Assembly: GCA_031841125.1 (NCBI GenBank)
Contig: CM063112.1
Coordinates: 18,750,603-18,814,602, forward strand
Length of the DNA stretch: 64,000 bases
Reading direction: 5' to 3'
From: Acanthococcus lagerstroemiae
Lineage: Eukaryota > Arthropoda > Insecta > Hemiptera > Eriococcidae
How positions within the stretch are numbered: the stretch's first letter is position 1; each line of letters opens with the position of its first letter. Below, in pieces: positions 36,150-50,355 of the stretch. The notes beneath the pieces are model-generated. The model searched no databases. It saw only the letters and a program-made list of their open reading frames with translations, and was not told the origin of the DNA. The position numbers and the translations under genes are program-made.

Positions 36150-36600
36150 ATAATTTTTCCAGGCCCCCGAAATTGAGCACTGGACTGTGAGCCCAGAAAA
36201 TGCGGCACAAATTCTGAGACCTCGGAGCACAATTAGCACAAATTACGATAAAATTTGTGCCGCTAATTCCAACCCCCTATCTTCATTTGGGGGGGGGGGC
36301 AACATTTCTCTGGCCCCCAAACTTTTCATTAAGATGTAGACCCACGGGAGGCGGCACAAATTCTGGGACTTCGGAGCACAATTAGCACAAATAAAATACA
36401 AATTTGTGCTGCTAATTCCAACCCCCTATCTTCATTTGGCGGGGCCAACATTTCCCTGGCCCCCCAAACTTTTTATTAAAATGTAGAGCTACGGGAGGCG
36501 GCACAAATTCAGGGACTTCGGAGCACAATTAGCACAAATTACAATAGAATTTGTGCCGCTATTTCCAACCCCCTACCTCATTTGGGGGGGGGGGCGTAGA
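36150..36600. repeat. Triplicate 147-bp tandem repeat
   Basis: Three successive units carry GCGGCACAAATTC (about 36204, 36351 and 36499), GGAGCACAATTAGCACAAAT, then CCAACCCCCTA and a G run. Spacings are 147 and 148 bp. The G runs differ in length between units, and the first also differs between palindrome arms (11 against 10). AGCACAATTAGCACAAATTA can pair with AATTTGTGCCGCTAATT-type sequence, so each unit is hairpin-prone. Confidence 0.85.
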
Positions 36601-36723
36601 AATACAGCCGACTTCTTGTCGGGTTTTCAGGTCGGACAGTAATGAGCGTTTCCTTACTTTTATGAAAAATGTGGGACATAAGGCCAGCGACATGTACAAG
36701 GCTATTGTATGAATTTGGTTTAA

Positions 36724-37712
36724 ACATGCGTAATTGCCGCGAGCAAATCCTACGACAACGCAAAAAATATGTCTGGTAAGTACAATGGCCTACAAAGTCT
36801 TCTTCAAAACGGTTATGACCCGGATGAGAAAAATTCGAATGAAGAAAAAGGAAATCGAGGAATTAGTCCTTTTGCCTATTTCAATCCATGTGCAGCACAC
36901 TCATTGAATCTGATATTGGTGAAGCAGTTGAATGTTGTCCACAGGCTATCGCCTTTTTTGATTTTTACAATAAGTATATAATTTTCTCATACGATCGACC
37001 GAACGCTGGAAAGAATTAAAAAATTGCCAGATCCATGTTAGCCAAATGAAAGAAGAAGAAGAGAATTCGAAGTCCAACGCCAAACCATTAAAAACATTTT
37101 GTCACAAACGAGATGGTCTTCTAGAAGTGACGCATGCGAAAGCCTCCTAAAGTCCTGGAACGCAGTTTTTCAGTGTTTAACTGATGTTGAGAATAATGAA
37201 ATGTTGAAATCGGTTCTCAAGAATAAAGTTGAGGATTTATACATAAAAAGTTTAACCAAGTTAGCACATCTCTACAAGCTGTTGATCAAAATATTATTCA
37301 AGCAATTCAGTATTACGATATACTCTAAATAGTTTAGTAGAGAAAACTCGAAATGAATTCGAAAAATTTGAAGAAAAAGCTGATGATATTTGTTTGTCAG
37401 AATGCGGTTTTGAAAGAAATCGACGGAAAGTGACTCGAAAATTACGAGTTGACAAACACGAGACAATGAACTAGAATGTGATGAACGATTGAAGTTCAAA
37501 ATATTGGCATTTTTACCAATTATTGATTCTTTACTGTCCGAGCTGAAAACCCGCGACAAGAAGCCTGCGTAGCATTTGGCATTTGGAGAAAAAATTTTCT
37601 TTTTCGTCAAATCTTGCTGGAACGGAAGTAGAAGATATTTTGAAAACAACAAAAATTCTCACAGGAAGTTTTCCGGACACTTCAGCGATGAAGCCGAACT
37701 CAAAGTTACAAT
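36724..37712 (+). pseudogene. hAT transposase remnant, ZMYM1-like (left arm)
   Basis: Successive conserved blocks of a hAT transposase occur in order but in changing frames. They are KSYDNAKNMSGKYNGLQ (36745-36795), FNPCAAHSLNL (about 36880-36910), then after a shift DIGEAVECCPQAIAFFDFYN (about 36911-36970), SQTRWSSRSDACESLLKSW (37102-37158), LVEKTRNEFEKFEEKADD (about 37333-37386) and LAFLPIIDSLLSELKTRD (about 37500-37555), followed by a region matching the 29.1-29.26 kb remnant (FSDEAEL). The YDN-x-x-NMSGKY, PC-x-AHSLNL and TRWS-x-R-x-DA blocks are hallmarks of ZMYM1-like hAT transposases. At least four frame changes and internal stops mean it cannot encode a functional enzyme. The N-terminal zinc-finger region is absent. 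Confidence 0.9.
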
Positions 37713-37739
37713 TATAAACTAATAATTAATTTATCACTT

Positions 37740-38213
<474 letters not shown>

Positions 38214-38590
38214 TTGCAATACGATCCGGCACCAGTACCCGGGAAGGCCCTTTTGGCACCAGTGTATATAAGTAATACAATTGTGATTCGTTGAGGCACC
38301 GTTCAATTTTACAGATTTAATAGTATTGGAGCACCAGTATATTTATATAAAGAACGTCCTCATGACACCATGCGTTGTTGTCAAATGGAAAGAATCATAC
38401 CGGTTCGAGGATGGATTTCTCTTTTGTAATTTTCATCGCCTTGGAATAAACGTGCGGATAACACGTTAACGGAGTTTGAATTTTGTCAGCGGCGGATTAA
38501 GGCACAGGCATCACAAGCACGTGCTTGTGTCCGCGCGCCAATTTTTTGGAAAAAAAAAAAATCAAGTGATAAATTAATTATTAGTTTATA

Positions 38591-39579
38591 ATTGTAACTT
38601 TGAGTTCGGCTTCATCGCTGAAGTGTCCGGAAAACTTCCTGTGAGAATTTTTGTTGTTTTCAAAATATCTTCTACTTCCGTTCCAGCAAGATTTGACGAA
38701 AAAGAAAATTTTTTCTCCAAATGCCAAATGCTACGCAGGCTTCTTGTCGCGGGTTTTCAGCTCGGACAGTAAAGAATCAATAATTGGTAAAAATGCCAAT
38801 ATTTTGAACTTCAATCGTTCATCACATTCTAGTTCATTGTCTCGTGTTTGTCAACTCGTAATTTTCGAGTCACTTTCCGTCGATTTCTTTCAAAACCGCA
38901 TTCTGACAAACAAATATCATCAGCTTTTTCTTCAAATTTTTCGAATTCATTTCGAGTTTTCTCTACTAAACTATTTAGAGTATATCGTAATACTGAATTG
39001 CTTGAATAATATTTTGATCAACAGCTTGTAGAGATGTGCTAACTTGGTTAAACTTTTTATGTATAAATCCTCAACTTTATTCTTGAGAACCGATTTCAAC
39101 ATTTCATTATTCTCAACATCAGTTAAACACTGAAAAACTGCGTTCCAGGACTTTAGGAGGCTTTCGCATGCGTCACTTCTAGAAGACCATCTCGTTTGTG
39201 ACAAAATGTTTTTAATGGTTTGGCGTTGGACTTCGAATTCTCTTCTTCTTCTTTCATTTGGCTAACATGGATCTGGCAATTTTTTAATTCTTTCCAGCGT
39301 TCGGTCGATCGTATGAGAAAATTATATACTTATTGTAAAAATCAAAAAAGGCGATAGCCTGTGGACAACATTCAACTGCTTCACCAATATCAGATTCAAT
39401 GAGTGTGCTGCACATGGATTGAAATAGGCAAAAGGACTAATTCCTCGATTTCCTTTTTCTTCATTCGAATTTTTCTCATCCGGGTCATAACCGTTTTGAA
39501 GAAGACTTTGTAGGCCATTGTACTTACCAGACATATTTTTTGCGTTGTCGTAGGATTTGCTCGCGGCAATTACGCATGT
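38591..39579 (-). pseudogene. hAT transposase remnant, ZMYM1-like (right arm)
   Basis: Mirror copy of the remnant at 36724-37712, with the same conserved blocks, the same frame changes and the same stops. Identical damage in both copies shows that decay happened before the palindrome formed. Confidence 0.9.
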
Positions 39580-39701
39580 TTAAACCAAATTCATACAATA
39601 GCCTTGTACATGTCGCTGGCCTTATGTCCCACATTTTTCATAAAAGTAAGGAAACGCTCATTACTGTCCGACCTGAAAACCCGACAAGAAGTCGGCTGTA
39701 T

Positions 39702-40152
39702 TTCTACGCCCCCCCCCCCAAATGAGGTAGGGGGTTGGAAATAGCGGCACAAATTCTATTGTAATTTGTGCTAATTGTGCTCCGAAGTCCCTGAATTTGT
39801 GCCGCCTCCCGTAGCTCTACATTTTAATAAAAAGTTTGGGGGGCCAGGGAAATGTTGGCCCCGCCAAATGAAGATAGGGGGTTGGAATTAGCAGCACAAA
39901 TTTGTATTTTATTTGTGCTAATTGTGCTCCGAAGTCCCAGAATTTGTGCCGCCTCCCGTGGGTCTACATCTTAATGAAAAGTTTGGGGGCCAGAGAAATG
40001 TTGCCCCCCCCCCAAATGAAGATAGGGGGTTGGAATTAGCGGCACAAATTTTATCGTAATTTGTGCTAATTGTGCTCCGAGGTCTCAGAATTTGTGCCGC
40101 ATTTTCTGGGCTCACAGTCCAGTGCTCAATTTCGGGGGCCTGGAAAAATTAT
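39702..40152. repeat. Triplicate 147-bp tandem repeat (mirror copy)
   Basis: Mirror of 36150-36600. One G run (written as C on this strand, near 40003-40012) is one base shorter than its partner. Confidence 0.85.
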
Positions 40153-41591
40153 GATATTTTAAAAAAACGATCTTCAAAAGGAGAGATTAACTGGTTTCTG
40201 CTGTCACCGAATTCATTTTTCAGGTTCTTTTCACGGTATCTCATATCCTACCCCAATTTTGGGAGGTACACCCATTCTATCCAAAGTTTTGTTGTCTTTG
40301 TTCATACTTTTTTTAAACTCTACACATAGCTACCTTTAGTGCCTCATTACAGATAGCAGTGGATACGACATCTGTACAAATCCCTATCTTTATAACGACC
40401 GTATATAGAATGGACTTTACAGATGGCGGTGGATCCTGCGTCCGAAAGGTTGCCAAATTTACAAACTCAACGTACACTTACATAAAAATTTGCTGGCCAA
40501 AGTTTTTGCACATCGGTGACATTATAAGGTAACGACGGCTTTTGTACTTCATTAGGGAAGGAAAGCAAGTACTCAGGGCGGAATACCTCCATTACCCCTA
40601 CTTATATTCTCCATTGATAACGGTTATTTACAGGGAAAACAAATAGAAGTCTTGTGTTTTTTCAGTTCATGGAGAGTTTTCATCATCTTGAATGAAAAAC
40701 TCACCATCTATAGAACAGGTCGTCATTTTGTTGAATTATTCGAATTTCTAAGATTTTTTTTCTCCAAAAGTCTTATCACAACTGGTGATGACAATTTTCC
40801 TTTGACCCAAACTGACCAATTTTTCCAAATTTTTCCTGGGTATCTCGGGAACGGAGCGTCGCCGCCAAATTTGACCACCGTATTCGAGCTCAGCGTTAAA
40901 AATTGAGCCGAAAACAGTCTTTGGTTCAAAATTTTTGGTTTTTCTAATTTTGAAAATTTTTCCATACTTACAATCATGTCTTTTTTGAGGCAAAGAAATT
41001 TTCGGAGAGCTTTGACGCCGGCGCGGGTGCTAGTTACTCAATTTTTCGTGGCGAATTCAAATCCGTCGTCAAAATTGAGCTAGAGTCATTTTTTGACCCA
41101 AACTGACCAATTTTTAAAACTTTTTCCTGTGTATCCTGGGTACTGAGCGTCGCCGCCAAATTTGACCACCGAATTCGAACTCAGCGTGAAAAATTGAGTC
41201 GAAAACAGTCATTAATTCCTAATTTTGAAAATTTTTCCATACTACATCATGTCTTTTTTGGGGCAAAAAAATTTCGGAGAGCTTCGGCGTCGGCGCGGGT
41301 GCTAACTACTCAATTTTTTGAGACAAATTCAAATCCGTCGTCAAAATTGAGCTGCAATCATTTTTTGACCCAAATTGTCCAATTTTGCCAACTTTTTCGA
41401 GCTTATCTCGAAATAGGAGTATTGAAGCCTAAATTAACCATCGAATTCGTACTCAGCGTGAGATATTGAGTTGAAAGCAGTCTTCAATTCAAAATTTTGA
41501 TTTTTTTGAATTTTGAAAATTTCTCCATACTATACCTACCTACTTAATTCAGAAAATCAAATAACATGATAAATCTCTTCACATCAAAAAA

Positions 41592-41672
41592 CAGTTTTCA
41601 AGTGTTATTACGAAATGAAGGAACTGGCACAAGATAGGGAGAAATGGAAAGCTGCATCAAACCGGTCGAGAT
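41592..41672 (+). pseudogene. LINE RT C-terminal fragment (mirror copy)
   Basis: Mirror of 34630-34710, here readable on the plus strand as ELAQDREKWKAASNRSR. It has the same truncation. Confidence 0.5.
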
Positions 41673-41691
41673 TTTTCCCCCATAATCATTT

Positions 41692-41835
41692 TTAGTTTAC
41701 TTCAATTTCGATTACAACTTCATCTCCTATTTTGTGGGTTTTGGTGTTTAATGCTTTGTGTATCATAATCCTCTTTGATTTGTCTGTGGATACCTTAATT
41801 ATTTCCTTTGCAACTTGAAATTGTCCAAGTCCGAC
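41692..41835 (-). CDS. Possible 3'-terminal exon (mirror copy)
   Basis: Mirror of 34467-34610, with an identical 47-codon frame and the same upstream acceptor-like TTTACAG on the minus strand. It is not recognised as any known protein. Confidence 0.3.
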   Translation of the reverse strand, partial: VGLGQFQVAKEIIKVSTDKSKRIMIHKALNTKTHKIGDEVVIEIEVN

Positions 41836-44800
41836 CTGTAAATTATAGGTAGTAGTAGTCGTGCTTAAAGGTACTTGAATTTTGGTATGTTCGTATAATC
41901 GAATTTGAAATACGATTTTTTATTGTAAATATTTTTATCTGCACTTTTCAGTGACCTTAATTGGCAGTACCAAAAATTTTTCGGGTTGTACCAACTAAAA
42001 CAACTGTACATACTTAGGTTCAAAAGTTTATTTAATGAAAGAAAATTATTAAAAATAAAATTATTAACGAATACAAAAATGAAAACATTCGAAATTAAGT
42101 ACTTAATAAAGTTCAAGGTTAAACAATTGAAGTCCGCGAGCACAATTTTTTTTGATCGCTAGTTTATTCCACTTTTTCTGGAGGAGGGGGGATTTTTTTT
42201 TAAAATTATCGAGTCAAAGGACAATTTTTTTTGCATTAAAAAAATCCTTTTTTTATTGACAAAAAAGTGATAGCGTTTACATTATTTTAGGTGTTTTTTT
42301 TTTTGTTTTTTTTAAAAAACTCAAAGAGAAAAATAAACTACCTTTTTTATATTCGACACAAAAGGGAGAGATGATTGTGCTACTACTTTGGATTATTTTA
42401 TTTTACAATTTTATCCTCTGTTATGTGAGTTTTGGTATTTAGTTCATTTTATCATAATTCTCTTCTGATTTTTCTTTCGAATTTTCAGTTCTTTCATTTT
42501 GAAACTGAATTTGTCTAAGTCCGTCCTGTAAGTTACAGTAGTAGTTGTGCTCAAGGGTATCTGAATTTTTGCGTGTTCGTAATCGAATTTGGAATGAGAG
42601 CAGTGGTCTAGTACTGGGGCGAATAAATTTCAACTCCCTAAAGAAGGACCGGGACGTCTCATTAATATTCCAAATTAAATAGTACTAGGCTCTCAAAATT
42701 GGCTATTTTCGTAGTCAAAGTCAAATAAAATATTGACAAGAAAATCGCATCTTCCATCTTCTAAACAAGCAGATTTTTTCAAGTAAAAAATTGTTTTTAT
42801 CATTAGTTAATAAAGAAAGGATGTTTTTTTCTTCTTAATTTTTATTCAAAGAGAAACTAACTATTTTTATTCAAGAAAAGAAAGAAATAATTATCTTTTC
42901 TTTCCGTTAATATAAGGCTGTAGTTTTCTTTTTCTCGAAGACAAAAAATTGCAACTTTTTCACTGAGGAACTTGAAAACTCAATTTTCCTAATTTTCCCT
43001 AGAAAAAGGAATGGGTTCATTTCTTAGAAGAGAAGAACGAATTCCATTAAATTTGCGAAATCAAAGGGACGATAGGCACTCTCAAGGACAGAGAAGCAAG
43101 TTAAACTTTTTACAAGGAAATGAGTGAAATTCACTTCACTCTTAGAAAAACGGTGATTTTCTTATTCTTGCTTAAGAACAGGAATGGGTTCTTCCTACGG
43201 AGGGGAGAAACCAGACTTTTTCTCTTTTTCTATCCTTATGAATGAACATGATTCTTCTATGCCAAGAAAAGGAGATAACTTGTTCAGCTTTTTCCAATAA
43301 AAGGCAGAAATTTTTCTCTTTTAGGAAAAAAAAAATCATATTTTTCTGTTTTTTTTTTCTCCCTTAATTGAAAAAAATTTAATTACAGAGAAATGAGGAC
43401 AGAAAAGCAGAGATAGTTTTCTTCTTCTTTTCAATAAGTTACTCATTCTTTTAAAAATGGAAAACGTTGGTTCACTTTTCTTAAAAAATGGAACGAAGTT
43501 CTTCTCATTTAATAAAAAGGAAGCCGTAGTTTACCACTACTTCCCTCAAAAACAATCACTCAAGGTTCTTCTCACCAAAGAAAATTTTCTTCATTTTCCT
43601 TGAGGAAAGCAACAAAAAATTCTCCATCATTTTTTAATTTCGATCATTCATCTCATTATAATCTGTGGACGAGTCCACAAATCCGAATGAGAAGCTTTAA
43701 AATTGATCTACACTGACTCAGGTAGTTTGAAAAAACTGAACAAACAATTGCAAACGCTGTTAGGTTCTCTTTGGACCAGTATGATTTCAGAAAACGGTTC
43801 GATTTTTCTCAGCTCTGATGTTCGAAAAACTTAAGCTTAGATTTCTTACTCGTTAAGAGCTAAATTTTATAAGTAAAACAAATTATCCAAATTGAAGATC
43901 GAAAATTTTGTTTTCACTTTTTAGGAATACAGAGAATACCTTTAGTCCGGTACTTAATTCAATTCATCTAAAAACTGGGTCAATTCCGGAAGACTGATTT
44001 TTCTCATTCCTCATGATGGATCAAGTTCTTCTCATTTTGGTTAGAAATGATTTTCTCTGAAATTTCGAAATTTTGTTTCAACACTTTTGTCAGTACCTAC
44101 TCTTTGATTATAATGTCCAAAGTGACTATGATTTCCGATAAATTAAACTGAATTCGATGTCGGAAATTTTCAACCTACTCTTTTTTTTTTATTTTTTTGA
44201 GTATAAATTCAACCTAATTTATGGAAAATTATCATTTTGAACAAATGATCAATGAATCATGACAAAATTGAAGAAAAGAAATGATGATTCGTAAAAATTG
44301 AACTCAATTCGTTATTATTAATTATCAAATAGCTCTGACACACAAAACTGCCTATGTAAAATCCATAGAAAATCTCAGTCATATCCTGAAAAAATAATCA
44401 AAGCATAATGACAACAAATTTTGTAGGTCAAAACAAAATCTAGTTCAATGGGAAAATCGTCACTTTCTCTTCTATGTGGACAAAAATTACTTCTCGTGAA
44501 AAGGACACGCTTTTCTTTCTGTTTTAACAAAAAAAAAAAATGCAGATTTTTCTTTTTCAAAGGTGAAAAAAGAGTAGGTACGTTTTGTCTAGTAGATGTG
44601 AGGAATAGATGATTTTCTTACTTTTATTCGAAGACACCTTGCAGGATCCCGGAGAAAGAAATAAGCTTTTTACATTAAGACGGGGAAAGGATAATTTAAT
44701 TCAATTTCCTTAAAAACAGAAATGGGTTTTGTTCCTGGAAGATAGGAACGGTTTACATTCAAGAAATGGAAACGAGAATGTTCTCTTTTCTCATAGAAAG

Positions 44801-46412
44801 AAAATTCAATTTCCTCAAAGGAGAGAAATTCATTTCATTCATAAAAGAAAAGAGGCAACCTTCTTTTCTCTCCTCAAAGAGAGGAACGAAATTCTCCTCC
44901 CGAAGAAAAAAAAACTTCTTTTCTCGTGACTCAATGAAAGAACATGTTTCTGATTCTTCAAGACATGGATCATTTGTGTAGCCTCACTTCAATAATAATA
45001 TACAGGGGAAATCTGCGATGATTTTCAAAGGATTTCATGAGAAACCTTCGATTCTCGAAAATAACTAAATTTTTCACGCTGAGTTCTAATTCGGTGGTCA
45101 AATTCGAGGGCAACGAGCAGGTCCCAAGATACACAGGAAAATATTGGGAAAATTGGTCAGTTTGGGTCAAGAAAGGACTCCAGCTCGATTTTGACGACGG
45201 ATTTGAAATCGCCTCGAAAAACTGAGTAATTAGCCCCGCGCCGACGTCGAAGCTCCCCGAAAATTTTGTTGCCCTAAATTTTCAAATTTCGAATAAACCA
45301 TAAATTTTGAACTCAAGACTGTTTTCGGCTCACTTATTAACGCTGAAATCGACTTCGGTGGTCAAATTTCGCGGAGACGTTCCGTTCCAGAAATACACAA
45401 GAGAAAATTGGAAAAATTGGTTAGTCTGGGTCAAAAAATGACTCCAGGTCAATTTTGATGACGGATTTGAATCCGCCTCGAGAAAATAAGTAATCAGTAC
45501 CCGCGCCAACGCCGAAGCCCTCCGAAATTTCTTTTGCCCCAAAAATAACATGATGTAAGTCTAGAGGAATTTTCAAAATTCGAAAAAACCAAAATTTTGA
45601 ATTCAGGGACGGTTTTTGATTCGATTTTCCACGCTGAGTTTTAATTCGGTGGTCAAATTTGGCGGCGACGCTCCGTACCCGGGATACACAGGAAAAAGTT
45701 TTAAAAATTGGTCAGTTTGGGTCAAAAAATGATTCTAGCTCAATTTTGACGACGGATTTGAATTCGCCACGAAAAATTGAGTAATTAACACCCGCGCCGA
45801 CGCCAAAGCTCTCCGAAAATTTCTTTGCCTCAAAAAAGACATGATGTAAGTATGGAAAAATTTTCAAAATTAGAAAAACCAAAAATTTTGAAACAAAGAC
45901 TGTTTTCGGCTCAATTTTTAACGCTGAGCTCGAATACGGTGGTCAAATTTGGCGGTGACGCTCCGTTCCTGAGATACCCAGGAAAAATTTGGAAAAATTG
46001 GTCAGTTTGGGTCAAAGGAAAATTGTCATCACCAGTTGTGATAAGACCTTTGGAGAAAAAAAAATCTTAGAAATTCGAATAATTCAACAAAATGACGACC
46101 TGTTCTATAGATGGTGAGTTTTTCATTCAAGATGATGAAAACTCTCCATGAACTGAAAAAAGACAAGACTTCTATTTGTTTTCCCTGTAAATAACCGTTA
46201 TCAATGGAGAATATAAGTAGGGGTAATGGAGGTATTCCGCCCTGAGTACTTGCCTTCCTTCCCTAATGAAGCACAAAAGCCGTCGTTACCTTATAATGTC
46301 ACCGATGTGCAAAAACTTTGGCCAGCCAATTTTTATGTAAGTGTACGTTGAGTTTGCAACATACTGTTTCTTTTGATTGTTTTTTTTTTTTTTTCAATCC
46401 AAAATTCTTTAA

Positions 46413-46551
46413 CCCTTTTGTGCGCAACGGGAAGTATGCTTTCCAGCACCGAGAACAATTTATCGAAAATAGAGTTATGATGCTATTGCCTTGAAACTAG
46501 CTAAATTGTTCTAGGTGCTGGGAAGCATACTTCCCGTTGCGCACGAAAGGG
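46413..46551. mobile_element. 139-bp TTAA-flanked MITE (mirror copy)
   Basis: Mirror of 29752-29890, with TTAA on both sides and the same mismatches between the inverted repeats. Confidence 0.88.
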
Positions 46552-47041
46552 TTAAAAAATACAAGGGAATTACAAAAAGTCTTATAAATCAGAAATGTTC
46601 CACAATATAATTTGTAAACTCAACAAAAAATTGTAAATATTCGAATTTTTATTTTATTTTTCGAAAGTGCATAATAATAGTTTTATCGCCTATTTCTGAT
46701 AATGTAGATCTAACCGATACTTTTTTGATTTTGTATTCCAAGTCAGTTTTGCCGTTTTTTCTTTCGTCGAAAAATTTTTCGTCTCCCCAAAAAACATGTA
46801 GTATGGAGAAATATTCAAAATTTCGGAAATCAAAAAAATTGAGTCAACGACTAATTTTTTCGAAATTTTTCACGCTGAGTACAAATTATTTGAACAAATT
46901 CGACGGTGATCCTCCGTTATCCAGATACGCCCCTAAATCTTGGTGAAATTATTCAACTTGTCGAGACGAATTCAAATCAGTCCTCCTTGCACTCGAGAAA
47001 TACGGCAGAAATGCTGGCCGACACAATAATCAGTCTACGTA

Positions 47042-47376
47042 GCATTTGGAGAAAAATGTTCTTTTTTGTCAAATCTCGCTGGAATGGAAGAAGAAGATAT
47101 TTTGAAAACAACAAAAATTCTCAGAGAAAGTTTTCCAGAAGACTTCAGCGACGAAGCCGAACTCGAAGATGAACTAAAACAGTTTGTTGCTTATATAAAT
47201 AAAGAAGATAAAAAATTAACAATTCGAAATTAAATTCAGTTTACCCAATCATCGACATCATTTTAAAAATATGTTTGTGTACCCCAGCAACAAACTGTTC
47301 AGCGGAAAGAACTTTTTCTGTACTGAAGAGAATAAAATATTATTTGAGAAATAAAACCGAGAAGGACAGATTGTAG
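47042..47376 (+). pseudogene. hAT transposase C-terminal remnant (right arm)
   Basis: Mirror of 28927-29261. On this strand the first segment (47042-47233) reads AFGEKCSFLSNLAGMEEEDI onwards to a stop. The second (47242-47376) contains CSAERTFSVLKRIKYYLR and ends in a stop. The frame changes between the two segments. The N-S-A-E-R-type block identifies the hAT dimerisation region. Confidence 0.85.
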
Positions 47377-49080
47377 GCCCTAGCAGCCCTGTGTATCAAA
47401 TCAGAGATTGCACTTTCCCTTGATTAAGATTTGATAATTAATAAATTTGCGGAATGTAAAAGCGCGAAAAAAGTTGTAGTATACGAGTAGGCCTACTATT
47501 ACTTATAGTTGTAGACTGTATGAGTATTAAGTATACTTGTAGTACTAATGAGGATTTTTATAAATGGAAATTATTCACTAAATACCAAATATGTTTCGAT
47601 AACGAAAATAATGGTCAAACCGCACACAGTATGTGACTCATATCCGGAGTTCGAAAACTCATAATCGCTAATTTTTTTATCTAGCTCTGGAACGTGTCTA
47701 CTTGGCATATTTTTAAACATCTTGAGGTACGCGCGTAAATCAGCTGTTCACAGCACGTCAGAAGTCGACGATTTATTTCGCACTCATTTACTGGGTCAAC
47801 TTCATCCCCCTATCCCTAGGCAGGATAACCAGGTCTTCAAGACCATAATGAAAAAGGAATTCTCTCGCGCATTCCAGCAGTTGTACTCTCAGTGCTGTAT
47901 TGTGAAGCAGGCAGACCTTCTTGAATCGTAAAAAAATGAAAGTAAATTTCCTGTACAAATTGTCGCCTCTAGAAAATTATTTCGGGAATTTCGCGATCTA
48001 ATGGTGTAGTCGAGCAAACATAGAGAACGTACAGTTGAAATTAATTCTCTGATTACGAATCAATGATGTCAGAAATAATTTTATTGAATCGGTACATCAG
48101 GCAAGGTTCATATACAGTACATACTGTAGTTAATTTGAAAGATATGTGCAGGAATATGGTATGCCAGAGGAAGCATAATACGTGTTGGTGAAGATGACTT
48201 TGTGACGTCTGTATTCTCAGTGCGTCTCCCTTGCAATAAAATGTCTCACCCTCCCTCTTGGAAGATTGAAGATGCCAGTGCCAAGTAATGTGCTACGCAA
48301 ACTAATAGGCCTTCTGTAGTAGTCAATTGCCATAAAAAAAGCTTGTACAGACGCTAAGGCAAAAATAAACACAAAATAAACAGTACATTTAGTTATCCTT
48401 AAAAATAGAAAAATAAGTCAATTGTTGCAAATAGTAACTAAAATAAAAAAAATAAAAAAAATTGAACATAAATTATTTTTAGAAAAGAAATGACCGACTA
48501 GGTCTTTCTTTTAGGGTAAATAAAAATGAGTAAGAAAAAATAATGAGTTACCTATTAATTACTCTTCATAATGAGTTACCTATTAATTACTCTTCATCAG
48601 AGGCGCTGAAAAACATTTTTCGGGGGGGGGGCACTAATAAAGACATTTTAGGGCAAATAATTACAGTATGTACGTATAGCGATTAAAATATTTGTTGGAA
48701 AAAAATTATAGAAGGCCTGCGTGATTAATAATGAGATTAATTCAATTATTTATCTGTAATTTGAGTTTGACCGAGGATCAGTTGAGCGGGGGGGGGGGGG
48801 GGGGAATAAAATGCCACTCTTGCCCTCCCATCTCCAGCGCCCCTGATCTTAATGCCAATCAAGTATTTGTTTACAGTGCCACACTCATACCGAAAAGAAA
48901 AAAAAAATAATGAAGGCAGTTTTACAAAGTGTCACAGTGCACTTCAAATTTATAAGCCCCTTGCCAGATTACAGGAGGACTGATATTGTAAATGATAATA
49001 TCACTTTCCTTACAAAATGTTAAGTATAAATGTACCCTTTGTGTTGGGTTGTCGCTTTTGGCCGAAGACAATCGACTAGA

Positions 49081-49295
49081 CCAGGGACGTACCGAACAGA
49101 TTTCCTTGGTGGAGTGGGGGGGGGGGGGTAAAAGTTGTGGAAGTCCCAACTGACTTAACTCAGAATTCCCAAGTATCAAAGCAAAAGAAAATCTTTTAAC
49201 TTGTTGGATTTTCCCAACTCGCCTGACTGCTGAGTGAAAAATTCTTACGGAGGGGAGGAAAGGTTGCTCCCCCCCCCCATTGTACCGTTCCTGGA
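49081..49295. mobile_element. Miniature CCAGGGACGTACCG element (mirror copy)
   Basis: Mirror of 27018-27229 and 3 bp longer, entirely because of longer G and C runs. Confidence 0.7.
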
Positions 49296-50355
49296 CTAGA
49301 TATTTTTTTCATCTTCCCTTTCATCGATTTTCATAATTTTAGCTAGGTGTAGAATTTTTGTGGCCTTTTTTATTATCAGTCAGAGGAAATCGAGCAACAA
49401 CCCAATCTTCAAGTTCATAAGACGTAGGTATATGTAGATTCCTGTCAGATAAATCTCAATCAATTTCTCTTGGAGCATTCACCTAAAGTCTCCAAGGCTT
49501 CAAAAAAAAAAAAAAAGAACCTGTTGCAAATTGGTGATGTCAGATTCGATACACATCCCTAGTTTGCAACAGCGTGTTGCAAACTGGATCACGTAATATA
49601 TTTCGGTTCTAGTTCGCAACATTCGAGTATATTCAATTCTGAAAGGTAATAGCGGATAGTTTTTTCTTAAATTGTTGCTAAAAATACTTATAATTTTGAT
49701 AAAAGCTCTCTCCAGCGATTTTTATAATGTTGGAGCCATTTCTGAAACAAATTTCATCATGCCGTCATACCGTTCTTGTTATAGGAATATCGAGAAATCA
49801 AAGAATCAGCTGACTACGTTCAGTCAAGATTTTATTTTAAATTACAAACCACAGGTGAGAAGTTGGGCGAAGTATTTCACTGTGCTCAGGGAGCTGTCAG
49901 ATCCCTCTAAGAAATATCACAAATAAATTCTGCGGAATACAATCTTATTCTTATCACTTGAAGTTAAGGTTGTTTCAAACTGGGGTACTGTTGCAAACTG
50001 GCGCAACCACCCTATGTGAACTTAGGCTACACTAAACTAAAAGTCTAGAAAAATGAAACTTCATCGAACTCGAAGTGAAAATGCTTGAGATAATAATTGT
50101 AGGTTTATTTTACTTTCGGTTCCTTCACTTGTCTCTCCTTTTTTATTCTTCCATCTTCATCTCTTAAAACAGGGCCACCCAGATCCATCTTAAGTTCATT
50201 ATCAATTCAACACACCACACAGTAATACATTGTTTCATGACGGTACAAAATTCAACATAAATCCTTCCCAGCGAATAACCAGTGGGTAAAATATTTTTCA
50301 TGTAGGTACAATTCTAATCGATTTTCATAACGTACATCAACTAATGGAATGCTAC

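Larger units (their letters stand above)
40462..46356. mobile_element. 5.9-kb Foldback-like element (right arm)
   Basis: Mirror copy of the element at 29947-35840, in opposite orientation. It starts CAAACTCAACGTACACTTAC and contains the same ~290-bp unit arrays, low-complexity core and direct repeats. Confidence 0.75.
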
